64,000 nucleotides of DNA, from positions 186,001 to 250,000 of the forward strand of contig NZ_BMQF01000001.1 of assembly GCF_014647975.1 (NCBI RefSeq). Reading direction: 5' to 3'. Within the stretch, counting starts at the first letter, position 1, and each line of letters starts with the position of its first letter. Below are positions 34,851-42,546 of this stretch, in pieces. Under the pieces are notes generated by a model that had not been told where the DNA came from, did no database searches, and saw only the letters and a list, made by a program, of their open reading frames with translations. The stretch comes from Streptomyces fumigatiscleroticus. GTDB taxonomy: Bacteria > Actinomycetota > Actinomycetes > Streptomycetales > Streptomycetaceae. The position numbers were made by a program, and so were the translations under genes.

Positions 34851-34900
34851 TCGTTCCCTGTCGTTCCCCGTCGCTCCCTGTCGTTCCCTGTCGCTCCGTG
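34851..34900. repeat. Five tandem 10-bp repeats
   Basis: The unit TCGYTCCCTG occurs five times in register at 34851, 34861, 34871, 34881 and 34891, with one or two differences per copy. It lies 35-85 bp upstream of the predicted GTG of the SpoIIE phosphatase gene, in its promoter or leader region. The rest of the 303-bp gap to the divergent hydrolase gene shows no gene. Confidence 0.75.
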
Positions 34901-35118
34901 CTGTCTCGGTGAGCGCGGTCACTTTCGCACACCCCATTCGGCCGAGCAGCGGTTCGGGCGAACTGACGCCGGACGTGCCGGTGTTGTGCTAACGCCGCAA
35001 GTCCGAAAGGTGCGGTGCCCGGCCTATGCCCCGTTTCCTACAGGGTTGACCGGCAGCCGCCGCAGCGGGATGCTCCCCGCGACGGCCCCCGCCATCGGGG
35101 GCGCTGGGGGGAACCGCC

Positions 35119-36036
35119 GTGGTCTCATCGAACGCGAACGCGCAGCCGACCACGTTCGTCTATGTGCACGGCGCCGGCAACAAACCACCGGTGGACGCCC
35201 TCAAGCTCGCGTGGGACAGGGACCTGTTCCAGCGGGGCATGGGGGACCGCAGCGTCATGGTCCACTACGCCGACCTGCTGCACGAACGTCCCGCCTCGAC
35301 GGCGGCCGACGCGTGCAGCGCGGCCGGTGCGCTGCCGGCGCTGGTGAGCGACGCGCTCGCCGACACCGCGTTCCCCGGCGACGAGACCGGGGCCCGCGAG
35401 GCCTTCGGTGCGCTGACCCCGCAGGCGCAGGAGTTCGCCCTCTCGCTGGCCGTCGGCATGGCGGCCCGCGCCGCGAGCCCCACGGCCGTCGTCCCGGCCG
35501 GTCCCGCGGACCGCTCCGCCGCCGCCGGACTGCTGCCGCTCCCGGCCCCCCTGCGCCGTGTTCTGCTGCGGCAGCTCCTGCGCAGCTTCATCCCGGACGC
35601 CGGCAGGTACTTCTTCACCGACGACCGGGAGAGGATCCGCGACCGGCTGCGCACCGTCCTCGCCGGCCTCGACGGACCGGCCGTGGTGGTCGGCCACAGT
35701 CTCGGCACCGCCGTCGCCTACGACGTCCTGAGCGAGACCGCCTTCGCCGGGGCGGACATCCCGCTGCTGGTCACGGTGGGCTCACCGCTGGGGTACACCG
35801 AGATCCAGGACGCCGTCGCCAAGCCGCTGCGCATTCCCGCACCCGTACGGCTCTGGATGAACTTCGCCGACCCGTTCGACCCCGTGACCCTGGACACCAC
35901 CCTCGCCGACGACTTCCGGCACGCGGCGGGCCTGATCGCCGACGTCGTGGTCGACAACGTCTCGCCGAACAACCACGCGTCGTGCGGCTATCTGCGCACC
36001 CGTGCCGTACGGGACGTCGTGACCGCGGCGGAGTGA
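35119..36036 (+). CDS. Alpha/beta-hydrolase with PGAP1/lipase-like nucleophile
   Basis: A 305-residue cytoplasmic protein that begins TTFVYVHGAGNKPPVDALKL, with the oxyanion HG motif near 17-18. The nucleophile elbow is GHSLG with Ser194. After that TVGSPLGYTEIQDAV and WMNFADPFDPVTLDTT supply the likely acid Asp, and NNHASCGYL supplies a His. The layout resembles PGAP1-like and serine-esterase hydrolases without a lid. GTG 35119 follows a GGGGG box. The substrate is unknown. Confidence 0.82.
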   Translation: MVSSNANAQPTTFVYVHGAGNKPPVDALKLAWDRDLFQRGMGDRSVMVHYADLLHERPASTAADACSAAGALPALVSDALADTAFPGDETGAREAFGALTPQAQEFALSLAVGMAARAASPTAVVPAGPADRSAAAGLLPLPAPLRRVLLRQLLRSFIPDAGRYFFTDDRERIRDRLRTVLAGLDGPAVVVGHSLGTAVAYDVLSETAFAGADIPLLVTVGSPLGYTEIQDAVAKPLRIPAPVRLWMNFADPFDPVTLDTTLADDFRHAAGLIADVVVDNVSPNNHASCGYLRTRAVRDVVTAAE

Positions 36037-36122
36037 GGCCCGCCGGCCCGCACGGAAGAGGGCGGCGGACGAACCGTGCGCGGATCGTCCGGGGCAGGGA
36101 GCGGCCCCGGCGATCGAGGGCG

Positions 36123-36281
36123 GTGCGGCGTCACGGAGGACTGCGCGGCGAGCTTGCGGCGCTCGTGGCGGCGTGCGCACTCACACTCGCCGGCACCGCC
36201 CGTGTTTTCCCACCCGTCACCCCTTCACCGGCTGAACCCAGGAGCTTCATAGTGTTTCCCGAACCTTCGCCCCGAGGATGA
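36123..36281 (+). CDS. Possible small exported peptide, 52 residues
   Basis: GTG 36123 opens MRRHGGLRGELAALVAACAL and continues through TLAG and a Pro-rich tail to TGA 36279. The start has a signal-peptide-like layout (basic, then Ala/Leu/Val core). GAGGG lies only 2 nt before the GTG. There are no homologues known to me, and it sits in the 267-bp gap before the GNAT gene. It may be chance. Confidence 0.25.
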   Translation: MRRHGGLRGELAALVAACALTLAGTARVFPPVTPSPAEPRSFIVFPEPSPRG

Positions 36282-36303
36282 GGCGCGGGAGATCCTGGGA
36301 GAG

Positions 36304-36741
36304 GTGGTCCGGATGGGTGCGAACGATCCCACGGCGGGCAGATGGGCCCCGGGCACTCCGGTCGAGATCGTGCTGCACGGTCCCGGCGACCGTCTGGTCG
36401 GCCGGCTGCGCTTCAGCGTCTGCGGTCCATGCCGTACGGGGCGGATACTCGACATCTGGGTCAGCGAGCCCTGGCAGCACCGGGGACTGGGCCGCGAGCT
36501 GGTCCTCACCCTGTTCGCCCGTCACCCCGGCCATCACTGGAGCACGACGTCGCAGACCGGCGCCGGGCGCGCCTTCTTCACCGCGATGACCGAGGAGACA
36601 GCGGTGTCCCTGCCGCACGGCGGACCGCTCTGCCCTCATCTGCGAAGACGGTTGCGGCGTCTGGGCCGGTGCCTGCCGGCTCTCCCCTCGCCCCGGATCC
36701 GGGGCCTCAGCGGCCGGCCGAACGGGCCAGCACCTCGGTGA
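36304..36741 (+). CDS. GNAT-family acetyltransferase-like protein
   Basis: A 145-residue protein with the acetyl-CoA pyrophosphate loop WQHRGLGRELV (near 62-72). It is preceded by the strand ILDIWVSEPW and followed by HHWSTTSQTGAGRAFFTAMT. The C-terminal 40 residues are Arg/Pro-rich and overlap the convergent FAD gene by 35 bp. The start is uncertain: GTG 36304 and ATG 36313 are both possible. Coding-like sequence in the same frame extends up to a TAG at 36250 (FPNLRPEDEAREILGEVV) without a start codon, so the 5' end may be damaged. Confidence 0.7.
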   Translation: MVRMGANDPTAGRWAPGTPVEIVLHGPGDRLVGRLRFSVCGPCRTGRILDIWVSEPWQHRGLGRELVLTLFARHPGHHWSTTSQTGAGRAFFTAMTEETAVSLPHGGPLCPHLRRRLRRLGRCLPALPSPRIRGLSGRPNGPAPR

Positions 36742-37504
36742 CCTGTTCGCGGACCGCTTCCCGGGCCTCGGCGTCCAGACCTCCGAGATCCGTGCCGCTC
36801 AGGGCGTGCAGCACCCGGTCGGGGTCCGTGTCCCAGGCCGTGCTCTCGCTGAGCACCTCGTAGCCGTCCCGGACGGCGACCCGGAGGGTTCTTCCGGCGC
36901 CGTCGGCGTGGACGGCGGCGGCGACGACGAGGGGCGGCGGCCCGCCCGCTTCACCGGACAGCTTGCGGTATCCGCTGGCCACCGGTGCGCGCCAGGTGAG
37001 GCCGAGCAGCAGCAGGCGCTTGGCCAGGACCTCGGCCAGATCGGTCTGGTAGCTCCGGTCCTCCTCCAGCACCGTCGCGCGGGCGCCGAGCACGAGTGCC
37101 GCGGGCAGCAGACATCGCAGGGTGCTGCCCACGATGTTCCCGCCGACCGTGGCCGTCCGGCGGACGGCCCCCGTGCCCACCGTGGCGGCCGCCCGGCGCA
37201 GCACCTCCGGCACCCGGTCGTCCACCTGGTGCAGCAGCACGGCCGCGCCCAGCGTCTCGGACCCGATCCCGTTGGCCTCGGGGAGCTCGCGCAGCGACAT
37301 GGCCTGCTCGGGGAAGCCGTCCCGCTGCCAGGTGGCCCACACCAGGGTCGCCCCGCCTATGGGCACGGCCCCTTCCGCCATGCACGTCTGGGCCTCGGAC
37401 ACGGACGTGGGGAAACGCAACAGCACGACAGCCGACCTGCTTTCCGGGGGGAGTGAGCGGCGGGGGAACGACACCTCGACCACATGATCGCTGGCATCGC
37501 GCAT
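36707..37504 (-). CDS. FAD-binding subunit of a molybdopterin dehydrogenase (CoxM/FAD_binding_5 type), orphan
   Basis: A 265-residue protein with FPTSVSEAQTCMAEGAVPIG leading to GGATLVW, then LGAAVLLHQVDD, and the FAD site RRTATVGGNIVGSTL near 112-126, as in medium subunits of xanthine dehydrogenase/CO dehydrogenase. The C-terminal CO_deh_flav_C-like part is present (about 165-260). Neither the molybdopterin large subunit nor the 2Fe-2S small subunit lies nearby, so it is an orphan. It may partner with subunits elsewhere or act as a simple flavoprotein. Confidence 0.8.
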   Translation of the reverse strand: MRDASDHVVEVSFPRRSLPPESRSAVVLLRFPTSVSEAQTCMAEGAVPIGGATLVWATWQRDGFPEQAMSLRELPEANGIGSETLGAAVLLHQVDDRVPEVLRRAAATVGTGAVRRTATVGGNIVGSTLRCLLPAALVLGARATVLEEDRSYQTDLAEVLAKRLLLLGLTWRAPVASGYRKLSGEAGGPPPLVVAAAVHADGAGRTLRVAVRDGYEVLSESTAWDTDPDRVLHALSGTDLGGLDAEAREAVREQVTEVLARSAGR

Positions 37505-37733
37505 TGTCCTTGCGCGCGCGGGGGCGCGTACAGGGCTCACGGCTTCACTACGTGCGCCCCCAAGAAGATCCCGCCGTCGGTGCGTGCATCCGGAGCCCTG
37601 CCCGGTGGGGAAGTCACCGCCGAAACGCCGACACCCACGCACCGCACACCTGCCGTGCCTGCCACGCCCGGGAGATGCCGATCATGCTCCTCCTCACCGT
37701 ATCCGCCGGACTCCCCACCACGGGTACAGCCCG

Positions 37734-38099
37734 GTGAACCTGCCGAAACCGACAGTGGACCACCGGCCGGTCGACATGGCCACCGCGCGCGACAGCGCCC
37801 GCCGGCTCCTGCGGTGCGCCGCGAGCCCGCCCGCCGGTGACGAACTGCGCACGCTCACCGGTCTGCTGCGCGGACAGATCGCGCTGCTCGTCGTGGAGGT
37901 CGAACGGGCGGCCACGGCCCTGCCGGCCGACGCCGGGCCCCGCCACCGCGCCCTGGCCTGCGCCGGTGAGGCCCGCAGAAAACTCCGCGCGGCGCCGTCG
38001 GCCGGCCCGGCCGACGGCGGTCTCGCCCACGCCCGCCGGCTCGCCCGGTGTCTCGACGCCCTGTGCCAGCACTTCCGCGCGCTCACCGACGGCGGCTGA
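37734..38099 (+). CDS. Small helical protein (DUF6415-like)
   Basis: A 121-residue protein predicted to be all helix, with TARDSARRLLRCAASPPAGD, LTGLLRGQIALLVVEVERAA, and LAHARRLARCLDALCQHFRA. The pattern resembles short streptomycete proteins of the DUF6415 type, of unknown function. GTG 37734 start. The downstream 512 bp to wrbA holds no confident gene. Confidence 0.65.
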   Translation: MNLPKPTVDHRPVDMATARDSARRLLRCAASPPAGDELRTLTGLLRGQIALLVVEVERAATALPADAGPRHRALACAGEARRKLRAAPSAGPADGGLAHARRLARCLDALCQHFRALTDGG

Positions 38100-38235
38100 A
38101 CCGCCTCCGCTGCGGACCGTGAGCGGCGTCCGCACCCGGACCCGCGTCCACGGGGCCGCCCTGTGGATCCTGTGAGATCCCTGGTACAGGCGGAGACGGG
38201 CTCGCCGGAGGTGACCCGCACCATCGTGCGCCGGG

Positions 38236-38480
38236 GTGCGGGACGTCGAGCTGTCCGACCCGGCCCGCCACCGGGTCGCCCCGGGGAGGATCGCCGTCCT
38301 GCGCCACGCCGAGGAGACCGGCGACTCGGCCTGCGACGTCCACGAGGGGGATCTGCACCCGCGGTGCACCACGGGCGGGCCCACGGGCGCGTCCCCGAGC
38401 GGCCCGACGACCGACACCGTACCGGCCGGAGCCGGGGACCTCGGCACCGACGGCGGCCCTCAGGCCTGCGGATCCGTCTT
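38236..38480 (+). pseudogene. Coding-like stretch without a complete gene
   Basis: From GTG 38236 the frame MRDVELSDPARHRVAPGRIA and onward keeps a strong third-position G/C preference for about 80 codons, then loses it without a stop. The frame continues through wrbA in another register, so no normal gene end exists. It may be the 5' part of a decayed gene. The family is not recognised. Confidence 0.25.
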
Positions 38481-38611
38481 TCGCCTCCGAGCGGCGCCGA
38501 ACGGGCGAGAGCCGTGTGCCGTACCACGGAATCCGGCGGCGTGTCACCGCCGGATCCCGGCACCGCGGGAAAGGGTGGTGAGCCCGACCTCACCGATGCC
38601 AGGAGCTGCCC

Positions 38612-39214
38612 ATGAGTGCCCGCGTAGCCGTGATCTACTACAGCGCCACCGGCAACGTCCATCAGCTGGCCCAGGCCGTCGCGGACGGCGCCGCCGCCGG
38701 CAACGCCGACGTCCGGCTCCGCCGCGTGCCCGAACTGGCCCCCGACTCGGCCATCGACGCCAATCCCGCCTGGCGCGCCCATGTGGACGCCACCAAGGAC
38801 CAGGTGCCCGAGGCGACGCTGGAGGACCTGGAGTGGGCCAGCGCCTACGCCTTCGGCACCCCCACCCGGTTCGGCAATGTGTCCTCCCAGCTCAAGCAGT
38901 TCATCGACCTCACCGGCGGGCTGTGGCAGGCCGGGGCCTTCCACAACAAGCCCGCGACCGGTTTCACCTCCGCCATGAACCGGCACGGCGGCCAGGAGTC
39001 CACCCTCCTGTCCATGTACAACGTCTTCTACCACTGGGGCTGTGTCATCGTGCCCCCCGGTTACACCGACCCGCTGCTCTTCGCGGCCGGCGGCAACCCG
39101 TACGGCACCAGCTGGCCCAGCGGCGGCGGGGAGGGCCCCGACGGCGCCACCCTGGAGGCCGCCCGCTACCAGGGCCGGCATCTCGCGGAGATCGCCACCC
39201 GTGTGCAGAGCTGA
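38612..39214 (+). CDS. wrbA: NAD(P)H:quinone oxidoreductase, WrbA family
   Basis: A 200-residue flavodoxin-like FMN enzyme that makes two-electron reductions of quinones. The FMN-phosphate loop is YYSATGNVHQLAQAV (9-23). FGTPTRFGNVSSQLKQFID (near 86-104) and TSAMNRHGGQESTL hold the isoalloxazine ring. Its length matches WrbA. An AGGAGCTGCC box precedes ATG 38612. It is followed by a NUDIX gene 63 bp downstream on the same strand. Confidence 0.94.
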   Translation: MSARVAVIYYSATGNVHQLAQAVADGAAAGNADVRLRRVPELAPDSAIDANPAWRAHVDATKDQVPEATLEDLEWASAYAFGTPTRFGNVSSQLKQFIDLTGGLWQAGAFHNKPATGFTSAMNRHGGQESTLLSMYNVFYHWGCVIVPPGYTDPLLFAAGGNPYGTSWPSGGGEGPDGATLEAARYQGRHLAEIATRVQS

Positions 39215-39277
39215 GGTGTGTACGTTCTTCTCCCGGCCGGCTTGAGCCCCACCGCCTCCGAGAGAAGGGCTGCCCCC

Positions 39278-39835
39278 ATGCGATGGACCGTCCACGGCGA
39301 GCGCACGCTGTACGACACCCCGTGGGTCCGGCTGCGCGCCATGCAGGTGCGGCAGCCGGACGGCACCCGGACCGACTACCACGTCGTACGGCTGCGGGAC
39401 CTCGCCGTCGCGGCGGCGGTGGACGACCGGCGGCGGGTGCTGATGATGTGGCGCCACCGCTTCGTCACCGACACCTGGGCGTGGGAGCTGCCCATGGGGC
39501 TGGTGGAGGAGGGCGAGAGCCCGGAGCAGGCCGCCGTCCGGGAGTTGCGGGAGGAGACGGGGCATCTCCCGGGCGGCGTGCGGGAGTTGATGTACGCGCA
39601 GCCGGCGGCGGGCATCACCGACTCCCAGCACTTCGTGTTCCGCGTGGACGGGGCACGGCGCGTCGGCGAACCGACGGAGCGCAACGAGTCGGACCGGCTG
39701 GAGTGGATTCCGCTGGCCGACGTTCCGGCGATGATCGCGAGGCGGGAGATCGTCAGCAGCGCGACACTGGTGGGCGTCCTGGCACTGCTGCTGGACCAGG
39801 ACGCCGCGCCCCCGGCGGCGGCACCTGGACCGTGA
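39278..39835 (+). CDS. NUDIX hydrolase
   Basis: A 185-residue hydrolase that acts on nucleoside-diphosphate-linked substrates. It has the intact NUDIX box GLVEEGESPEQAAVRELREE followed by TGH (near 72-94), preceded by RHRFVTDTWAWELPMG. The overall pattern resembles ADP-ribose pyrophosphatases. ATG 39278 follows AGAGAAGGG. An upstream TTG extension was rejected. The 3' end is convergent with the LysR gene. Confidence 0.92.
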   Translation: MRWTVHGERTLYDTPWVRLRAMQVRQPDGTRTDYHVVRLRDLAVAAAVDDRRRVLMMWRHRFVTDTWAWELPMGLVEEGESPEQAAVRELREETGHLPGGVRELMYAQPAAGITDSQHFVFRVDGARRVGEPTERNESDRLEWIPLADVPAMIARREIVSSATLVGVLALLLDQDAAPPAAAPGP

Positions 39836-39867
39836 CCGCGACAACGGACCGCTGACCGCCGGCCGGA

Positions 39868-39890
39868 GCGGCCGGAGCACAGCCGGCCGC
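39868..39890. terminator. Bidirectional hairpin between the NUDIX and LysR genes
   Basis: An 8-bp stem (39868-39875 with 39883-39890) with a 7-base loop abuts the stop codon of the LysR gene. Confidence 0.55.
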
Positions 39891-40825
39891 TAACGAACGG
39901 GGTACGGGGGCAGCTGTGCCGGGCTCACCCGCTCCCCCAGGACCTCCGCCATGAAGGCGACGAGCCAGCGCTGGGAGGGGCTGCGCGAGGACTCGTGCCG
40001 GGCGTAGAGGGCCACCTCGATCGGCTCGGTCTCGAACGGCAGCCGCACCAGGCGGAGCCGGTGGGAGCCGGTGAAGACCTCGCCGACGTACTCGGGGACG
40101 ATGGCGATCAGGTCGGTCTGTTCCAGCAGATAGGGCAGCATCGAGAAGCGGCTGGCCTCCACGGCCACCCGGTCCAGCAGCCCGTGGGTGGCCAGCACCG
40201 CCCGCGGCACGACGTGCCCGCTGGGGCCGGAGACCGTCGCGTGGTGCTCGGCGGCGAGCTCCGGCAGGGTGACCGCCTCGCCCCGGACGCGGGGGTGGTC
40301 GGCGGCGACCATGCCGACGTAGCGCTCGTGGAAGAGCGGGATCCGCACGGTCCGGTGGGAGGTCAGCACCGGCGTGGCCACGAACGCGTCGAGGTCGCCG
40401 CGGCTCAGCCGGGACTCGGCGTCGTCCACGTCGAGCGGGCGGACGGTGAACGACACGCGCGGCGCGCGCTCGCGGGCCGCCGCCAGGAGGCGGGGCAGCA
40501 GGGTCGCCTCGCCCAGGTCGGACAGGGCGAGGGTGAAGCAGCCCGACATGGTGGCCGGGTCGAAGTCCTCGGCCCGGCCGATCGCCCCGTCGATCTCCGC
40601 CAGGGCGCGCCGCAGCGGCTCGTACAGCCGGCGGGCGCCGGCCGTCGGGGCCAGCCCCCGCCCGGTGCGCCGGAACAGTTCGTCGTCCAGGTGCCGGCGC
40701 AGCCTGCCCAGGCTGTAGCTGACGGTGGGCTGGGTGACGTGCAGGCTCTCGGCGGTGGCCGTGACGCTGCCCGTCTCGTACAGCAGCACGAAGACCCGGG
40801 CGAGGTTGAGGTCGAAGTTCCTCAT
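39890..40825 (-). CDS. LysR-family regulator of the benzoylformate genes
   Basis: A 311-residue activator-type regulator. The N-terminal winged helix is at about 1-65 (NLARVFVLLYETGSVTATAE, then LHVTQPTVSYSLGRLR). The periplasmic-binding-like effector domain follows from about 90 to 300. It is divergent from mdlC, with 95 bp between starts, the standard layout for a LysR protein that activates the neighbouring catabolic operon when its inducer, probably an aromatic acid, is present. Confidence 0.93.
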   Translation of the reverse strand: MRNFDLNLARVFVLLYETGSVTATAESLHVTQPTVSYSLGRLRRHLDDELFRRTGRGLAPTAGARRLYEPLRRALAEIDGAIGRAEDFDPATMSGCFTLALSDLGEATLLPRLLAAARERAPRVSFTVRPLDVDDAESRLSRGDLDAFVATPVLTSHRTVRIPLFHERYVGMVAADHPRVRGEAVTLPELAAEHHATVSGPSGHVVPRAVLATHGLLDRVAVEASRFSMLPYLLEQTDLIAIVPEYVGEVFTGSHRLRLVRLPFETEPIEVALYARHESSRSPSQRWLVAFMAEVLGERVSPAQLPPYPVR

Positions 40826-40842
40826 ATCGAAGGACTCTATAT
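40824..40842. promoter_or_regulatory. LysR-type T-N11-A operator candidate
   Basis: ATAT and ATAT flank 11 bp (40824-40842), giving a T-N11-A dyad that covers the LysR start codon. It lies about 20 bp upstream of the mdlC -35 box, the usual position for activation plus autorepression. Confidence 0.55.
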
Positions 40843-40861
40843 CGGCACGTCAGAACATCTA

Positions 40862-40892
40862 TTGGTGCCCCTGTCACGGCCATGCCTAGCGT
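40862..40892 (+). promoter_or_regulatory. Predicted mdlC promoter
   Basis: TTGGTG (40862-40867) and TAGCGT (40887-40892) are spaced by 19 bp, with a predicted start about 22 bp before the mdlC GTG. The long spacer fits an activator-dependent promoter. Confidence 0.45.
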
Positions 40893-40920
40893 GTCGGTCA
40901 TCACTCGGAAAGGAACGTCT

Positions 40921-42501
40921 GTGCCGTCCGTACGTCGTGTCTCCCATGAGTTCCTTCAGCGCCAGGGGCTCACCACCGTGTTCGGCAACCCCGGCTCCAA
41001 CGAGCTGCCCTTCCTCGCCGAACTCCCGGGCAGCTTCCGATATGTGCTCGGCCTGCACGAGGGTGCCGTCGTCGGTATGGCCGACGGCTACGCGCAGGCG
41101 ACCGGGCGGCCCGTGCTGGTCAATCTGCACGCCGCCTCCGGCTCCGGGAACGCGATGGGCGCGCTGACCAACGCCGTGGCCTCCCGCACCCCGCTGGTGG
41201 TGGTGGCCGGCCAGCAGGTGCGGTCCGCCATCGGCCCTCAGGCCAATCTCGCCAACGTCGACGCCCCGGCGCTGATGAAGCCCCTCGTCTGCTGGGCCGC
41301 GGAACCGGCGTGCGCCCAGGACGTGCCGCGGGCGCTGGCGCAGGCCGTCTTCGAGGCACAGCTCCAGCGGCGGCCGACGTATCTGTCCGTGCCCTACGAC
41401 GACTGGGCGGCCGAGGCGGACGAGAACTGCCTGCCGGTGCTCGACCGGAGCGTCCGGCTGGCCGCGACGCCGGACGCCGAGCAGGGCCGCCGGCTCGCCG
41501 GGCAGGTCGCCGCCGCCCGGCGGCCCGCGCTGGTGCTGGGCGGCGACATCGACTCGGCCGGCCTGTTCGACGACGCCGTACGGCTGGCCGAGCGGCTGGG
41601 CGGTCCGGTGTGGGCGGCCCCGTCGCAGTTCCGGCTGCCCTTCCCCAACCGCCACCCGCTCTTCCGCGGCGTGCTGCCCGCCGGGATCGCGCCGGTCTCG
41701 CGGGCGTTCGAGGGCCATGACCTGGTGCTGGTGCTGGGGGCGCCGGTGTTCCGGTACCACGAGTATCTGCCCGGCCGGTATCTGCCCGAGGGCACCCGGC
41801 TGATCCAGGTGACCGCCGACGCCTCCGCCGCGGCACGGGCGCCGATGGGCGAGGCCCTGGTCGCCGATCCGGGGGCCGTGATCGAGCTGCTGGTGAAGGC
41901 GCTCGACGCCCCGAAGACATCGGTGGGCGACTACCGGCCCGCGCCCGAGCCGCTCACCGCCGAGGGGCCGCGTCTCCACCCCGAGCAGGTCTTCGCCGCG
42001 CTGCGCGACGCGCTCCCCCGGGACACCGCGTACGTCGTCGAGTCGACCTCGACCAACTCCTCGTGGTGGCGGCAGATGGATCTGCGCCGGCCCGGCTCCT
42101 ACTACTTCCCGGCGGCGGGCGGGCTCGGCTTCGGACTGCCCGGCGCGGTCGGCGTCGCCATGGGGCAGCCCGGCCGGCCGGTCGTCGGTGTGGTCGGGGA
42201 CGGCTCGGCCAACTACGGCATCACCGCCCTGTGGACGGCGGCGCAGCACCGGGTGCCGCTGACGATCGTGCTGCTGCGCAACGGGACGTACGGGGCGCTG
42301 CGCTGGTTCGGCGGGCTCCTCGGCGTACCGGACGCGCCCGGCCTGGACATCCCGGGCCTGGACTTCACACGCGTCGCGGAGGGCTACGGCGTGCCCTCCC
42401 GGCACGTCACCGGCATCGACGAACTGCGCGCCGTGCTCGCCGAGCGTCCGGACCACCCCCGGCTGGTCCAGGTGGACACCGCGCTCACCACCCCCTCCTG
42501 A
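40921..42501 (+). CDS. mdlC: Benzoylformate decarboxylase
   Basis: A 526-residue thiamine-diphosphate enzyme that converts benzoylformate to benzaldehyde and CO2. The catalytic residues of the Pseudomonas enzyme are at matching positions: Ser26 (NPGSNE), Glu47 (HEGAVVGMADGYA), His70 (NLHAASGSGN), and His280 (FRYHEY, His281 in Pseudomonas). The ThDP-Mg site is GDGSANYGITALW and LLRNGTYGAL. GTG 40921 gives this exact register and has AAAGGA upstream, so an ATG 13 codons earlier was rejected. It is the first gene of a three-gene operon with benzaldehyde dehydrogenase and a transporter. Confidence 0.95.
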   Translation: MPSVRRVSHEFLQRQGLTTVFGNPGSNELPFLAELPGSFRYVLGLHEGAVVGMADGYAQATGRPVLVNLHAASGSGNAMGALTNAVASRTPLVVVAGQQVRSAIGPQANLANVDAPALMKPLVCWAAEPACAQDVPRALAQAVFEAQLQRRPTYLSVPYDDWAAEADENCLPVLDRSVRLAATPDAEQGRRLAGQVAAARRPALVLGGDIDSAGLFDDAVRLAERLGGPVWAAPSQFRLPFPNRHPLFRGVLPAGIAPVSRAFEGHDLVLVLGAPVFRYHEYLPGRYLPEGTRLIQVTADASAAARAPMGEALVADPGAVIELLVKALDAPKTSVGDYRPAPEPLTAEGPRLHPEQVFAALRDALPRDTAYVVESTSTNSSWWRQMDLRRPGSYYFPAAGGLGFGLPGAVGVAMGQPGRPVVGVVGDGSANYGITALWTAAQHRVPLTIVLLRNGTYGALRWFGGLLGVPDAPGLDIPGLDFTRVAEGYGVPSRHVTGIDELRAVLAERPDHPRLVQVDTALTTPS

Positions 42502-42546
42502 CCGGCCCCCTGGCGGGGCATCTCCTCTCGAACGAAAGGGCAGATC

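Noticed and set aside
34816..34932. N-terminal extension of the SpoIIE phosphatase through the decamer repeats
   Set aside because: A strong ribosome binding site lies directly before GTG 34815, and the extension is a repetitive polar peptide. It is kept as a finding only.
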